A DNA stretch of 64,000 nt from Aquimarina macrocephali JAMB N27 (GCF_000520995.1 NZ_JACA01000011.1:27253-91252); one strand, 5' to 3'; numbered from the stretch's first letter, positions 35,218 to 47,794 are shown. A program made the numbers and translations. The notes: generated from the letters alone by a model not told the origin.

Positions 35218-37548
35218 TTATAAAACCTTCAATTTTGCAAAGCGAAGTAATAACTTCTTTATTCCTCCTTTTTCAAAATGAATTTCGGCTTTCCTATCTT
35301 GTCCGACTCCATCAATTTTAATAATTTTTCCTCTACCAAATCGCATATGTTCAACTATTGTTCCTGGTATAAGATCTTCATCAAAGAGATTCGTATTAGA
35401 TGATGCATCAGCCGTATCATTAGATGTAGGCCTAAGTTTTCTTAGTCTACGTAGTTGTTCTTCGGTAGGTTTATGTGCTAATGGCGGTGCTCCAGAAACT
35501 GGTTTTTTAAGCCGTAACTTACTTTTATCAACTTCTCCAAAAATATCAGAATCAATTAATGGTTTGTACCGATAACTTTCTATTGGTGTTATATATTCTA
35601 AAAATTGCTCATCTATTTCTTCAATAAATCGACTAGGTTCGGCGTCTACCAGTTTACCCCATCGGTATCGGGATTGTGTATATGTAAGGTACGCTTGTTT
35701 TTCTGCACGTGTCAATGCCACATAAAACAGACGTCGTTCTTCCTCGAGTTCACTTCGGGTATTCATACTCATTCCTGATGGAAAAAGATCTTCTTCCATT
35801 CCTACTATATATACATATGGAAATTCTAATCCTTTAGCCAAATGAATAGTCATCAACGCTACTCTATCATCATCTCCTGTATCCATATCCAAATCTGTAG
35901 CCAAAGCAACATCTTCCAGGAATTCTGCTAATGATCCTCTTACATCTGCTACTTCTTTCTGCCCTTCTACAAAATCACGTATACCATTAAGTAGTTCCTC
36001 GATATTTTCGATTCTGGCAATACCTTCTGGAGTACCGTCTTTTTTAAGTTCTTGTAATAATCCTGTTTTTTTAGCAACTATTTCGGTTAACACGAATGCA
36101 TCAGAAGTCTCATTAGTAATTTGAAAACTTTTGATCATGGTTATAAAGTTTTCTAATCGAGTTTTAGTACCACTATTAATCTTTAAATTAATACGATCCA
36201 GATTTTCGATTACTTCAAAAATAGAACGATCATAGTGATTTGCTGCGACTATCAGTTTATCAACAGTTGTTGCTCCAATTCCCCTGGCCGGGTAATTTAT
36301 TACTCGTTTTAAAGCCTCTTCATCTTTAGGATTAATCACTAATCGTAAATACGCCAGTACATCTTTAATTTCCTTTCTTTGGTAAAAGGAAAGTCCTCCA
36401 TAAATTCTATATTTTATGTCTCGTTTGCGTAATGCATCTTCAATAGCCCTGGATTGTGCATTAGTTCTATACAACACTGCAAAATTTCCATTACCTAGTT
36501 GATGCTGCATCTGGTTTTCAAAAATAGAACTCGCAACATATCGACCTTCATCACCATCGGTTAATAATCGGTTTACAATTATCTTAGGTCCATCATCATT
36601 TGCAGTCCAAACTACTTTATCAAGTTTGGTTTTATTTTTTTCTATGATAGAGTTTGCCGCTTCTACAATATTTTTGGTAGATCTATAATTTTGCTCTAAT
36701 CGGTATTGCTGCACATTATCATAATCTTTTTGAAAATTAAGAATATTATTAATATTCGCTCCCCGGAAAGCATAAATACTCTGTGCATCATCTCCCACCA
36801 CACAGATATTTTGAAACTTATCAGATAATGCTCTTACAATAAGATATTGTGAATGATTGGTATCCTGATACTCATCTACCAAGATGTATCTAAATCGGTT
36901 TTGATATTTAGCAAGTACTTCAGGAAAACGGTTTAGTAACTCATTAGTTTTTAATAAAAGGTCATCAAAATCCATCGCACCGGCCTTAAAACAACGATCA
37001 ACATAGTGTTGATAAATCTCCCCCATTCTAGGGCGCTTTGCCATAGCATCTGCTTCTACCAGTTCTGCATTCTGAAAATATGCTTTTACGGTGATCAAAC
37101 TGTTTTTATAAGAGGAAATGCGAGAATACACCTGTTTGTATTTATAGATATCCTTATCGAGTCCCATCTCTTTGATTATAGAAGCTATTAATCGTTGGGA
37201 ATCCTGAGTATCATAGATTGTAAAATTAGACGGGTAGCCTAATTTATCAGCTTCAAACCTCAATATTTTGGCAAATATTGAGTGAAATGTACCCATCCAA
37301 AGGTTTTTAGCCTCACTCGAGCCAACTATACTTGTGATCCGCTTTTTCATTTCACGGGCCGCTTTATTGGTAAATGTTAAGGATAGTATATTAAATGAAT
37401 CTACACCCTTATGCATCAAATAAGCAATACGATACGTAAGTACTCTTGTTTTACCCGAGCCAGCACCCGCAATAACAATCATGGGCCCATCTATTTGAAG
37501 TACAGGCGCTCGTTGTGCATCATTTAGTTCTGCTAAATATTCTTCCAA
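35218..37548 (-). CDS. pcrA: UvrD/PcrA-type superfamily 1 DNA helicase
   Basis: 3'-5' DNA helicase of repair and replication restart. Motifs in order: Walker A IAGAGSGKTRVL, TFTNKAAREMKKRI, Walker B VDEYQDTNHSQ, VGDDAQSIYAFRGA, the C-terminal LMTIHLAKGLEFPYV and FYVALTRAEKQAYLTY. The C-terminal tail with VEHMRFGRGKIIKID is the PcrA-type end. The first residues of homologues begin at LEEYLAELNDAQRAPVLQ; no ATG is there, so I chose TTG at 37548. The open frame continues to an ATG at 37671, which would add 41 unusual residues. Family sure; start uncertain. Confidence 0.93.
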   Translation of the reverse strand: MEEYLAELNDAQRAPVLQIDGPMIVIAGAGSGKTRVLTYRIAYLMHKGVDSFNILSLTFTNKAAREMKKRITSIVGSSEAKNLWMGTFHSIFAKILRFEADKLGYPSNFTIYDTQDSQRLIASIIKEMGLDKDIYKYKQVYSRISSYKNSLITVKAYFQNAELVEADAMAKRPRMGEIYQHYVDRCFKAGAMDFDDLLLKTNELLNRFPEVLAKYQNRFRYILVDEYQDTNHSQYLIVRALSDKFQNICVVGDDAQSIYAFRGANINNILNFQKDYDNVQQYRLEQNYRSTKNIVEAANSIIEKNKTKLDKVVWTANDDGPKIIVNRLLTDGDEGRYVASSIFENQMQHQLGNGNFAVLYRTNAQSRAIEDALRKRDIKYRIYGGLSFYQRKEIKDVLAYLRLVINPKDEEALKRVINYPARGIGATTVDKLIVAANHYDRSIFEVIENLDRINLKINSGTKTRLENFITMIKSFQITNETSDAFVLTEIVAKKTGLLQELKKDGTPEGIARIENIEELLNGIRDFVEGQKEVADVRGSLAEFLEDVALATDLDMDTGDDDRVALMTIHLAKGLEFPYVYIVGMEEDLFPSGMSMNTRSELEEERRLFYVALTRAEKQAYLTYTQSRYRWGKLVDAEPSRFIEEIDEQFLEYITPIESYRYKPLIDSDIFGEVDKSKLRLKKPVSGAPPLAHKPTEEQLRRLRKLRPTSNDTADASSNTNLFDEDLIPGTIVEHMRFGRGKIIKIDGVGQDRKAEIHFEKGGIKKLLLRFAKLKVL

Positions 37549-37976
37549 AGTAACATTATATTTAAGGTCGAAATTTAAGGAAAGAACTACGGTTATGAAA
37601 ACGTACTTTATGTTTTTTGTAAACAAATCATAGTCAATAACTTTTAGCAAACACCAATATTTTTTTAACATTGATCAATTACCCTATAAATCACTAACAA
37701 TCAATCGGTAAATAATAAATAAAATTTACTAGATGTCGTATGGCTAGCAGCGATATATAATGTTATATGTATTATCCGTTACTAGTAAACTCTAAATAAA
37801 ATTAATGCTTTTTAAACAAGGGTTATCAACAACATGAATTCTTACAAGTTCATATCTTTTTAATAAAAAACATAGATTAAATGCATTTTTTTAGGATAAA
37901 ATGTGCTATATTTAGCAGAAACGAAAAGTAAACACTAGTTTTTATTAAAATAAAAATTCAACCAAACTCAGCACTT
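37549..37976. other. A/T-rich intergenic region with an 8-bp inverted repeat
   Basis: TTTACTAG at 37725-37732 and CTAGTAAA at 37782-37789 enclose 49 nt with ATATATAATGTTATAT. It could be a hairpin or an operator. I see no gene apart from the possible N-terminal extension of the helicase up to 37671. Confidence 0.35.
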
Positions 37977-38264
37977 ATGGCCCCAAACATGAATGTACAA
38001 ATGGTACAAAAAGAGCAGATTAAATTTTTAAAGTTCCCTAAAGAAGATGTTTTAAACAAAAGAAAAGATCAAATTGATCGATTTTTAGAATTACAAAGAG
38101 CACTCTCTTTAGGAAATCTAGAACATCATAAAGTAAGAATCGTTTTTGTAGACGATAAAGGTTTGAAAAGAGTGGAAACTACCATATGGGGAATAACCGA
38201 TAAAGAGGTTATTTTAAAACAATCTACAATCATTCCGCTAGAAAGAATCATAAGCATTTCATAA
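37977..38264 (+). CDS. Conserved Flavobacteria hypothetical protein
   Basis: 95 residues with no recognised domain. It has a charged N-terminal helix (about 10-45, KEDVLNKRKDQIDRFLELQR) and a beta-rich C-terminal part (VRIVFVDDKGLKRVETTIWG, then VILKQSTIIPLERIISIS), which resembles small SH3/Sm-like folds. The pattern ends like many conserved Flavobacteriaceae hypotheticals that I have seen. No function is proposed. Confidence 0.75.
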   Translation: MAPNMNVQMVQKEQIKFLKFPKEDVLNKRKDQIDRFLELQRALSLGNLEHHKVRIVFVDDKGLKRVETTIWGITDKEVILKQSTIIPLERIISIS

Positions 38265-38535
38265 TTATGTATTATGTATAGACGCTACTATTTCTAAATC
38301 TAGACATATAGTTAATTTTTTAGTGTTCTAAATTTAGATTCCGAAAATGGTATATACGTATTTTGAATATAGAAATATGTATATACTGTTTTTGTTTTTC
38401 CTAAATAGAAGGGGGCACTATATAGTCTACGATATTAATATTTTAATCTATATTAGATTTTTTATACTAAAACTAAGAATATTTAGTTGTAGTAAAAATT
38501 GCAGTCGAAATAATTACTTAATAATCAAACTCAAC

Positions 38536-40929
<2,394 letters not shown>

Positions 40930-40949
40930 GCTAGTAAATAAAAATATCA

Positions 40950-40988
40950 AAAGCATATCTTCTTTAGTTTAGGAGGTATGCTTTTTTT
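40950..40988 (+). terminator. Terminator of the metalloprotease gene
   Basis: A 14-bp stem with G-T pairs (AAAGCATATCTTCT with AGGAGGTATGCTTT) followed by a T-tract. Confidence 0.7.
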
Positions 40989-41066
40989 TGTAGATAAAAA
41001 TCAAAATAACATTTTAACTTTCAATTAATAGATTTTTGAATATCTTTAGAAGCCAAATATTACAGC

Positions 41067-41606
41067 TTGAAAAACAGAATAGCATTCTATATTTTTATTT
41101 TACTTCCTTTTTTTATTTTTTCTCAACAAAAATCTAAAAAAGGTAAAATAATAACTGAATATGGTAAAACCTATACAGTTAGTGACCCAGATTTTAAGAC
41201 TAAAACACAGCATGATTTAAAAGCTGTATTTGATGTAGGAAGAACGTTTAAAGATAGTTCAAAAGTAAATCCTCTTTTTAATACTGCTGCTAGATATCTT
41301 AATATGCATGCTGATGCTGGTATACCAGTAGAAAAGTTAAAAGTAGCATTAGTCATTCATGGTTCGGCAGCAAATGATATTCTAAACAATGCAAATTACA
41401 AAGCCAAATACAATATTGACAACCCTAATGCTCCACTTCTTTCGGCTTTAGCAAAAAAAGGTGTGCATTTTATTTTGTGTGGGCAGACCGCCGCACATCG
41501 AGATATTTCTAAAGAAGATACACTTCCCGAGATACAGATTGCATTATCTGCAATGACCGCATTGGTACAATTACAAAACGAAAACTATAGACTTATTAAT
41601 TTTTAA
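41067..41606 (+). CDS. DsrE family protein with signal peptide
   Basis: 179 residues from a TTG start. N-terminal hydrophobic signal (IAFYIFILLPFFIFSQQ), then the DsrE/DsrF-like fold: LKVALVIHGSAANDILNN and VHFILCGQTAAHRDI. Cys occurs in FILCGQT, the position of the conserved active Cys of the fold. Function unknown. The last helix reads ALSAMTALVQLQNENYRLI. Confidence 0.78.
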   Translation: MKNRIAFYIFILLPFFIFSQQKSKKGKIITEYGKTYTVSDPDFKTKTQHDLKAVFDVGRTFKDSSKVNPLFNTAARYLNMHADAGIPVEKLKVALVIHGSAANDILNNANYKAKYNIDNPNAPLLSALAKKGVHFILCGQTAAHRDISKEDTLPEIQIALSAMTALVQLQNENYRLINF

Positions 41607-41680
41607 ACTTAATGAAACTAATATGATTATAATTCTCTCATTGTGCATATCACAACATGATTATTTTGATCATCTTAGAT

Positions 41681-41688
41681 TATCTTTG
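41681..41688 (+). promoter_or_regulatory. -7 box TATCTTTG of the M20 hydrolase gene
   Basis: Consensus TAnnTTTG 31 nt before the ATG at 41720. Confidence 0.45.
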
Positions 41689-41719
41689 GTCTGTCCTCTT
41701 TAAACATTAAAACAAGCGC

Positions 41720-43012
41720 ATGAAAACACAACCATCATCTTTTCTATTTATTTTCTTAATGGTCTTTTGTTCAATACAGGCACAACAAATTGACCCCGAC
41801 ATTAATACTTCTGCAGAAAAAATAGAATCCAAAGTAATTGAATGGAGGCGAGATTTCCATCAAAACCCTGAGCTTTCCAATCAAGAATTTGAGACTGCTA
41901 AGAAAATTGCAAAACACCTCAAAGACCTTGGTTTAGAAGTTACCGAGAATGTTGCTAAAACAGGTGTAGTAGCCCTTCTTAAGGGGAAAAAAGAAGGTAA
42001 AACTGTAGCACTTAGAGCAGATATTGACGCATTGCCGGTAACCGAACGAGTAGACATACCTTTTAAATCTGTTGTAAAAACTACATTTCTAGGCACCGAA
42101 GTTGGTGTTAGTCATGCTTGTGGTCATGATACCCATATCTCTATATTAATGGGAGTAGCAGAGATCCTTTCAAAACATAAAGATAAAATAAATGGTACGG
42201 TTAAATTTATATTTCAACCTGCAGAAGAAGGACCTCCACCGGGAGAAGAAGGTGGCGCTAAATTGATGATCAAAGAAGGGGTTTTAAAAAATCCTGATGT
42301 AGATGCAATCTTTGGCCTGCACATTAATTCGGGAACCGAAGTTGGGAAAATTCGTTACAAGCCAGGAGGAACAATGGCAGCAGTAGAACGATTTGTTATT
42401 ACTGTTAAAGGAAAACAAACACATGGTTCGGCTCCATGGACAGGAGTAGATCCTATCCTTATTTCGGCTAAGATTATTGACGGTTTACAAACTATTATAA
42501 GTAGAGAATCTCCTCTCGTAAATGAGGCTGCAGTAATCACAGTAGGCAAAATTACAAGTGGTGTACGGTTTAATATCATTCCAGAAAGTGCCGAAATGAT
42601 CGGTACAGTGCGAACTTTGGATCCAAAAATGAGAGCTCTTATCATTCGTCGTATGAATGAAATGGTACCTGCTATTGCTAAAGCATATGGCGGTGAAGCT
42701 ATTATTAGATTTCAAAATAATACTTCTATAACTTATAATGATCCTGATCTTGTAAAAAAGATGTTGCCCACAATTGAAGGCATTGCCGGTAAAGAAAATG
42801 TTATTCTATCAAAGGCAACCACAGGAGGAGAAGATTTTTCATATTTTCAAGAAGTAGTCCCTGGGTTTTATTTCTTTTTAGGAGGAAAAACGCCTGGAAA
42901 CAATCAAGCAGCTTCTCATCATACACCCGATTTCTTCATAGATGAAAACGGATTAGTATTAGGAGTTAAGGTAATGTCACAATTAACTATTGATTATCTT
43001 AATGCACAATAG
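41720..43012 (+). CDS. M20 family amidohydrolase (secreted)
   Basis: Zinc/cobalt-dependent hydrolase of N-acyl or N-carbamoyl amino acids, of the hippurate or IAA-amino-acid hydrolase group. 430 residues with signal peptide (MVFCSIQAQQ), metal ligands in VALRADIDALP, HACGHDTHISILMG and FQPAEEGPPPGEEGG, the dimerisation domain about 210-320, and the C-terminal ASHHTPDFFIDE. It is followed 10 nt later by the FMN glutamate-synthase-like gene, likely one transcript. Substrate not deducible. Confidence 0.9.
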   Translation: MKTQPSSFLFIFLMVFCSIQAQQIDPDINTSAEKIESKVIEWRRDFHQNPELSNQEFETAKKIAKHLKDLGLEVTENVAKTGVVALLKGKKEGKTVALRADIDALPVTERVDIPFKSVVKTTFLGTEVGVSHACGHDTHISILMGVAEILSKHKDKINGTVKFIFQPAEEGPPPGEEGGAKLMIKEGVLKNPDVDAIFGLHINSGTEVGKIRYKPGGTMAAVERFVITVKGKQTHGSAPWTGVDPILISAKIIDGLQTIISRESPLVNEAAVITVGKITSGVRFNIIPESAEMIGTVRTLDPKMRALIIRRMNEMVPAIAKAYGGEAIIRFQNNTSITYNDPDLVKKMLPTIEGIAGKENVILSKATTGGEDFSYFQEVVPGFYFFLGGKTPGNNQAASHHTPDFFIDENGLVLGVKVMSQLTIDYLNAQ

Positions 43013-43022
43013 ATAAAATAAA

Positions 43023-44585
43023 ATGGAAAGTGTACTTAATTTTTTAGGTTCGATATCCTGGTGGATATGGATCATTTTTGCTCTAGTATTAGTTGCAACT
43101 CGTGATATATATTTTAATAAAAGACATACGGTAAGTCATAATTTCCCTATTATAGGTCATCTTAGGTATTTATTAGAAAGTATTGGTCCAGAGATAAGAC
43201 AGTATTTTGTAGCTAATAATCGAGAGGAACTTCCATTTAATAGAATTGAGAGAGGTTGGGTTTATGCTTCTTCCAAAAATGAAAATAATTATGAAGGTTT
43301 TGGTACAGATAGGGATATTTATTTGCACCAGCATATTTTTGTAAAAAACTGTATGATCCCTTATAAGATGGATAAGGATCATCCTAATAGAGAAGATAAA
43401 TCTTTTCTTCCTTGCGCAAAGGTTATGGGGGTATACAACCAACGAGAAAAACCTTATCGACCTGGATCTGTTATTAATGTTTCTGCAATGAGTTTTGGAT
43501 CTCTTTCTGCACGTGCTATAGAGTCTCTAAATATAGGTGTGCAAAAAGGAAATGCCTATCATAATACAGGAGAAGGAGGGCTTTCTCCTTATCATAGTAA
43601 TGGAGGTGATGTCATTTTTCATTTTGGAACAGGGTATTTTGGAGTACGCGATGAGAACGGTAGTTTTTCGATGAAAAAAATGAAAGACCTTGTAACCAGG
43701 AATCCTTTTATCAGAGCTATTGAGATCAAATTATCACAAGGAGCAAAACCTGGAAAAGGAGGTGTATTGCCTGGTGCCAAGATCACTTCCGAAATTGCAA
43801 AAATAAGAGGTGTAGAAGTTGGTAAGGATGTATTATCTCCTTCTGCACATAAAGCTTTTTCTGATGTCCCAGAACTGCTACAATTTATTGAGGATATCGC
43901 CAAAGAGACAGGACTTCCTGTAGGGATCAAAGCTGCAATTGGTAAAACAGAGCAATGGGAACTTCTGGCAGAACTGATGGTAAAAACCAATAGAGGCCCA
44001 GATTTCATTACCATAGATGGTGGTGAAGGTGGTACCGGGGCTGCTCCACCAAGTTTTGCAGATCATGTATCACTTCCATGGATATATGGATTTGCAGCTA
44101 TTTATAAGATTTTTCAGAAACATAACCTTACAGATCGGGTAGTTTTTATAGGTAGTGGAAAACTAGGTTTTCCTGCAAAAGCTGCGATGGCATTTGCCAT
44201 GGGTGTAGATTGCATAAATGTTGCCCGTGAAGCCATGATGAGTATTGGTTGTATCCAGGCACAAATTTGTCATACTAATCGATGCCCTAGCGGAGTCGCA
44301 ACCCAAAGTAAGTGGTTACAGAAAGGAATTAACATTCCATTAAAATCAGATCGTTTGGCACAGTATTTTAAAACGTTTAGAAAAGAGTTTACAGAAATCA
44401 CTCATGCTGCCGGATATGAACACCCTTGTCAGTTTACAATGCAGGATATAGATCTTAATGTGGATGATGGAGAACTAACCAAGACATTAAGAGAGTCTTT
44501 TAAATATAGTAAGACTGCTGTTGAATATACTTGTACTCAAGATTTAAAAGAATGCACATATCTCGGTGGTTCTAACCAAAAATAA
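43023..44585 (+). CDS. FMN-binding glutamate synthase family protein (archaeal-GltB-like)
   Basis: 520 residues. An N-terminal membrane segment (ISWWIWIIFALVLVATRDIYF) precedes the GltS central/FMN barrel: FGSLSARAIESLNIG, GEGGLSPYH, ITIDGGEGGTGAAPPSFADH, and VFIGSGKLGFPAKAAMA. A 3Fe-4S-type Cys set is visible in CIQAQICHTNRCPSG. It lacks the amidotransferase domain, so glutamine-dependent synthesis is not expected. It transfers electrons to an unknown acceptor. Confidence 0.92.
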   Translation: MESVLNFLGSISWWIWIIFALVLVATRDIYFNKRHTVSHNFPIIGHLRYLLESIGPEIRQYFVANNREELPFNRIERGWVYASSKNENNYEGFGTDRDIYLHQHIFVKNCMIPYKMDKDHPNREDKSFLPCAKVMGVYNQREKPYRPGSVINVSAMSFGSLSARAIESLNIGVQKGNAYHNTGEGGLSPYHSNGGDVIFHFGTGYFGVRDENGSFSMKKMKDLVTRNPFIRAIEIKLSQGAKPGKGGVLPGAKITSEIAKIRGVEVGKDVLSPSAHKAFSDVPELLQFIEDIAKETGLPVGIKAAIGKTEQWELLAELMVKTNRGPDFITIDGGEGGTGAAPPSFADHVSLPWIYGFAAIYKIFQKHNLTDRVVFIGSGKLGFPAKAAMAFAMGVDCINVAREAMMSIGCIQAQICHTNRCPSGVATQSKWLQKGINIPLKSDRLAQYFKTFRKEFTEITHAAGYEHPCQFTMQDIDLNVDDGELTKTLRESFKYSKTAVEYTCTQDLKECTYLGGSNQK

Positions 44586-44628
44586 AATTCTTTTATATCT
44601 AAGTTAATCCAAACCAAAAAATATCAGA

Positions 44629-45720
44629 TCAACTTACTTTTTTGGAATATGTACTCATAGTACAGCCATATTCCTCAACAAAGAAATCATCAAGGTCATC
44701 TGCTTTTAAAGCTAGTTCCTTTATTTTTAGTTTGATATCATTTTTTGTAGCCTCATCCTGAAATATATCTGTGATACTAATTCTGTAAGATATAAAAATA
44801 GTATTCTTATATACCCCTAATGAAAATTGTCCTTGATCACTTGAAATCAAATATTCATATAACTTTTCGAGATTTTGCTTAGGTAAATTATTTAAAGGAG
44901 ATGTTAAATAGAGATACTCTCTATTCATTACAAAAATCCTAATTTGAGAACTCCCTTGATGAAATTCCCAAAACTCCTGGCCTGTTCTTGTTAAAACAGG
45001 ATTAATATCCAATTGTTTCAAAGAATCTTCAATAAAATTTGAAAATTCATTGAGTTCTAATTCATCAAATACATCTTTGGATAATGTTGCTCCACAATTA
45101 TTACAGTAATCTTGTGCGACATACGTGAGTCCTGAACAAGATGAGCACTGTAGAGAAAACTTATGTTCGGGATTACTTTCAATACTTTCGATAGCTTGCT
45201 CAATTTCAGAAACAGGAATTGCAAATCCCATATTATCTGCATTATTGAATTTTGAAGAATTTATGCCTGCTAATCTTCCATCCTGTGTCACTAATGGGCC
45301 TCCACTATTTCCTGGGTTTATTGCAGCATCTGTTTGCACAAAATATTTCCCATTCATGTGCTGCTCTGGATTTGAAACGATACCTTCGGTTATGGTAAAC
45401 GGCATTCCGAATGGATATCCAAGAGCAAATACTTTTTCTTGCCTTGTTAATTCTAAAGAGTTATCTACAGAAAAACCATGATCAATATTCAACTCTTCTT
45501 CTACTTTAAGTATTGCAATATCGATATCTGGATTTGTCATAATAACTTTTGCCAGCATTCTGTTATTATGATCATCTTCGACAGCGACTTCTTTGCAACC
45601 ACTAATAACATGATGATTAGTAAGAATAATATCTTTACTTTTTATATAAAAACCACTCCCCGTTCCTCTTGAGGTAAGTATTTTAAATGTTGCTTCTTTT
45701 AAAGAATCTAAATTGCTCAT
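44629..45720 (-). CDS. Trypsin-like serine protease with zinc ribbon and YbjN-like tail
   Basis: 363 residues. Trypsin-like domain with His in LTNHHVISG (about 35), Asp in NPDIDIAILKVE (about 67), Ser in INPGNSGGPL (about 138). A zinc ribbon (CSSCSGL...CNNCGATL; four Cys, about 191-212) follows, then a 130-residue C-terminal region which looks YbjN/secretion-chaperone-like. No signal peptide, so it is cytoplasmic. 20 nt separate it from the upstream hypothetical, so the two are probably an operon. The combination with a zinc ribbon is unusual. Confidence 0.82.
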   Translation of the reverse strand: MSNLDSLKEATFKILTSRGTGSGFYIKSKDIILTNHHVISGCKEVAVEDDHNNRMLAKVIMTNPDIDIAILKVEEELNIDHGFSVDNSLELTRQEKVFALGYPFGMPFTITEGIVSNPEQHMNGKYFVQTDAAINPGNSGGPLVTQDGRLAGINSSKFNNADNMGFAIPVSEIEQAIESIESNPEHKFSLQCSSCSGLTYVAQDYCNNCGATLSKDVFDELELNEFSNFIEDSLKQLDINPVLTRTGQEFWEFHQGSSQIRIFVMNREYLYLTSPLNNLPKQNLEKLYEYLISSDQGQFSLGVYKNTIFISYRISITDIFQDEATKNDIKLKIKELALKADDLDDFFVEEYGCTMSTYSKKVS

Positions 45721-45740
45721 AATTTTTTTTCATTTATAAT

Positions 45741-46898
45741 CTAACCAAATAACTTAGAAAAGAATCCTTTTTTAGGAGTCGAAGTTTGTACTGCTTTATT
45801 ATTTAAGATACTTTCCATCCCATTAAACAGTGATAATGCAGATGCCTCCCACTCCTTACCTGCTGCATTTTTAAGTGAGTTCACCATTTTTAAATTTATA
45901 TCTTCGGGAATGTTATTATAGTAGTAGAAATCATAAAAAGCAACAAGCAGTGTTAATGTTGCTGCTGTATATTGTTTGTTTTGAATTTCTTTTTTTGCAT
46001 TTTCATAAGGCCGCTCCCAGCTTTGTTTTATATGTTCTAATTCACTTCGCATCTTAGTTGGCACAAATGATTCTGAGATATAGAAATCTGCCAAAAGTTC
46101 TTCCTTACTTTTATTTTTCAACGTATCCAAAAATCTTTTCCCTCTTTGAATTCGATCTTGCATATCACCCTGTGAATACAAATCATTTACTTGATTTTCA
46201 ATATCTGTTCTCAGCTTACCATGAGGAGCCATGAGATAATCTATACGCTTTAATGTAATATTAATAATATCCCAATTAAAGTACCCTACCCTTGTTTGGT
46301 CAAAGTGTTCTATATATTGATCTGCTTCTTTTAAATAAGAATTGAATTTTTCCCAAATCGTATCCAAAATCTCCTGACTATAATTCTCTATATGTGGGTC
46401 GTGTAATTGTTCTACATCAAACAAACTAATAAACTCATCATCAAAGTTATCTGCATTATGGCATATCTCTTTTAAAACATAATATATTTTTAAAGGCTCA
46501 CAAAGATGTAGTGGGGTGCTATACAAAAAATTAAGCTGACCATCGTCTAACTTTATTTGTGACAAATTAAGAGGTGAAAAATTGACCTCAGCAATTTTTC
46601 TATATAGTGGTATTTTTTGATTCTCTCCTACCTTTAGAAAAGGGGCTTTAACATTAAAATGTGTATTTGTAATATTAATTTCTACAATTATAGAGCCATG
46701 AGGTATCTTAAAATAGGTTTCATCTGTATTGCCATATTTTTTTCTAATATCAAGATCCAAATAATCAAACAAATTTAAAATAACATCTTTATATTGTTTT
46801 TGATCATATGCTTCCTTGGTTTCATCCCATTTTGAAACGGTAATCTTAGTATTTAAAGATGACATAAGGGTCTCATCAAAACTTAAAGTTTCCTTCAT
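45741..46898 (-). CDS. Hypothetical protein, partner of the serine protease
   Basis: 385 residues without a recognised catalytic domain. The N-terminal 150 residues look like a YbjN-type fold (YFKIPHGSIIVEINITNTHF), a helical middle follows (IWEKFNSYLKEADQYIEHFD), and a Lys-rich C-terminal tail ends KKGFFSKLFG, which resembles an amphipathic membrane-binding end. It shares a fold resemblance with the tail of the adjacent protease, and the two form a tight operon. Function unknown. Confidence 0.7.
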   Translation of the reverse strand: MKETLSFDETLMSSLNTKITVSKWDETKEAYDQKQYKDVILNLFDYLDLDIRKKYGNTDETYFKIPHGSIIVEINITNTHFNVKAPFLKVGENQKIPLYRKIAEVNFSPLNLSQIKLDDGQLNFLYSTPLHLCEPLKIYYVLKEICHNADNFDDEFISLFDVEQLHDPHIENYSQEILDTIWEKFNSYLKEADQYIEHFDQTRVGYFNWDIINITLKRIDYLMAPHGKLRTDIENQVNDLYSQGDMQDRIQRGKRFLDTLKNKSKEELLADFYISESFVPTKMRSELEHIKQSWERPYENAKKEIQNKQYTAATLTLLVAFYDFYYYNNIPEDINLKMVNSLKNAAGKEWEASALSLFNGMESILNNKAVQTSTPKKGFFSKLFG

Positions 46899-47275
46899 AA
46901 GAACAGATTAATAATTAATGTTTATGTTATTTTCCCATTAGAAAGAGTACAACAAATCTCTATTTTCTAAAATTTAAATGTAAACAAAAAAACAAACCTA
47001 ACAAAAGAGTCGTAAAAGCATTATGTTTCTATAAAAATATTGATGTATTAAAATTTGTTGTACTCTATCTCTCGGAACAAACATAGAGTATATCTGTAGC
47101 ATACACATCCCTATTTTCAGTGAAAAAAATTCTCTTTCTATTTATTTGTTTTAGTCTGTAAAGTAAAATTTTTATGGAAAAAAGAAATTTATTGTAAATC
47201 TAGATAGATAAATCAAAAAAGTTTGATTTATTTGTCTAGAGATAGTAACCTACACTTGTATTTAAGTAACAACAT
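46899..47275. other. Divergent intergenic region with nested inverted repeats
   Basis: A perfect 14-bp inverted repeat AGAGTACAACAAAT (46944-46957) and its complement (47053-47066) enclose 95 nt. A second imperfect 18-bp inverted repeat (47200-47217 with 47222-47239) sits 36 bp before the 47276 gene. No protein or RNA gene recognised. Confidence 0.45.
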
Positions 47276-47794
47276 ATGGAATCCAAAATAGTTGATCTTC
47301 TTTTTAATATAATTCCCGCAGTGATTGTAGGGGTTATTTCATTCTATTTTTTCAGTCTTCATACTCGTAATGAAGAAAAACGTCGTAGATTTCTTTTACA
47401 TAGAGAGAATCAAAAACAATCTTTACCTCTTAGACTTCAGGCATATGAACGTATAGTTTTATTTTTAGAAAGAATATCTCCCGGTAATCTATTAACAAGA
47501 ATTGCTCCTATTTCAGAAGATAAAAAAGATTATGAATCTTTATTGATTCATACGATTGATCAAGAATTTGAACATAATCTTACTCAACAGATTTATGTTT
47601 CTGATGAATGTTGGAATACAGTTAAAGCTTCCAAAAATGCAACTATTGCTTTAATTCGAAAAACTGCATTAAAAGAAGATGTAGATTCGGCCAATAAAAT
47701 GAGAGAAGTAATTCTTACAGAACTTATAGAAAAAGGTGCTCCCAGCGATACTGCAATTGCAATTATCAAAGAAGAAATTACTGATCTATTTTAG
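47276..47794 (+). CDS. Membrane-anchored hypothetical protein (DUF7935-like)
   Basis: 172 residues. An N-terminal membrane helix (LLFNIIPAVIVGVISFYFFS), a basic juxtamembrane segment with RNEEKRRRFLLHRENQKQ, then a helical domain with LPLRLQAYERIVLFLERISP. This pattern is known in Bacteroidota as a domain of unknown function. No motif gives an enzyme role. Confidence 0.7.
   Translation: MESKIVDLLFNIIPAVIVGVISFYFFSLHTRNEEKRRRFLLHRENQKQSLPLRLQAYERIVLFLERISPGNLLTRIAPISEDKKDYESLLIHTIDQEFEHNLTQQIYVSDECWNTVKASKNATIALIRKTALKEDVDSANKMREVILTELIEKGAPSDTAIAIIKEEITDLF

Noticed and set aside
46899..47275. Small mobile element (MITE) interpretation of the inverted repeats
   Set aside because: No target-site duplication could be seen, and only one copy is in the window; kept only as a low-interest finding.
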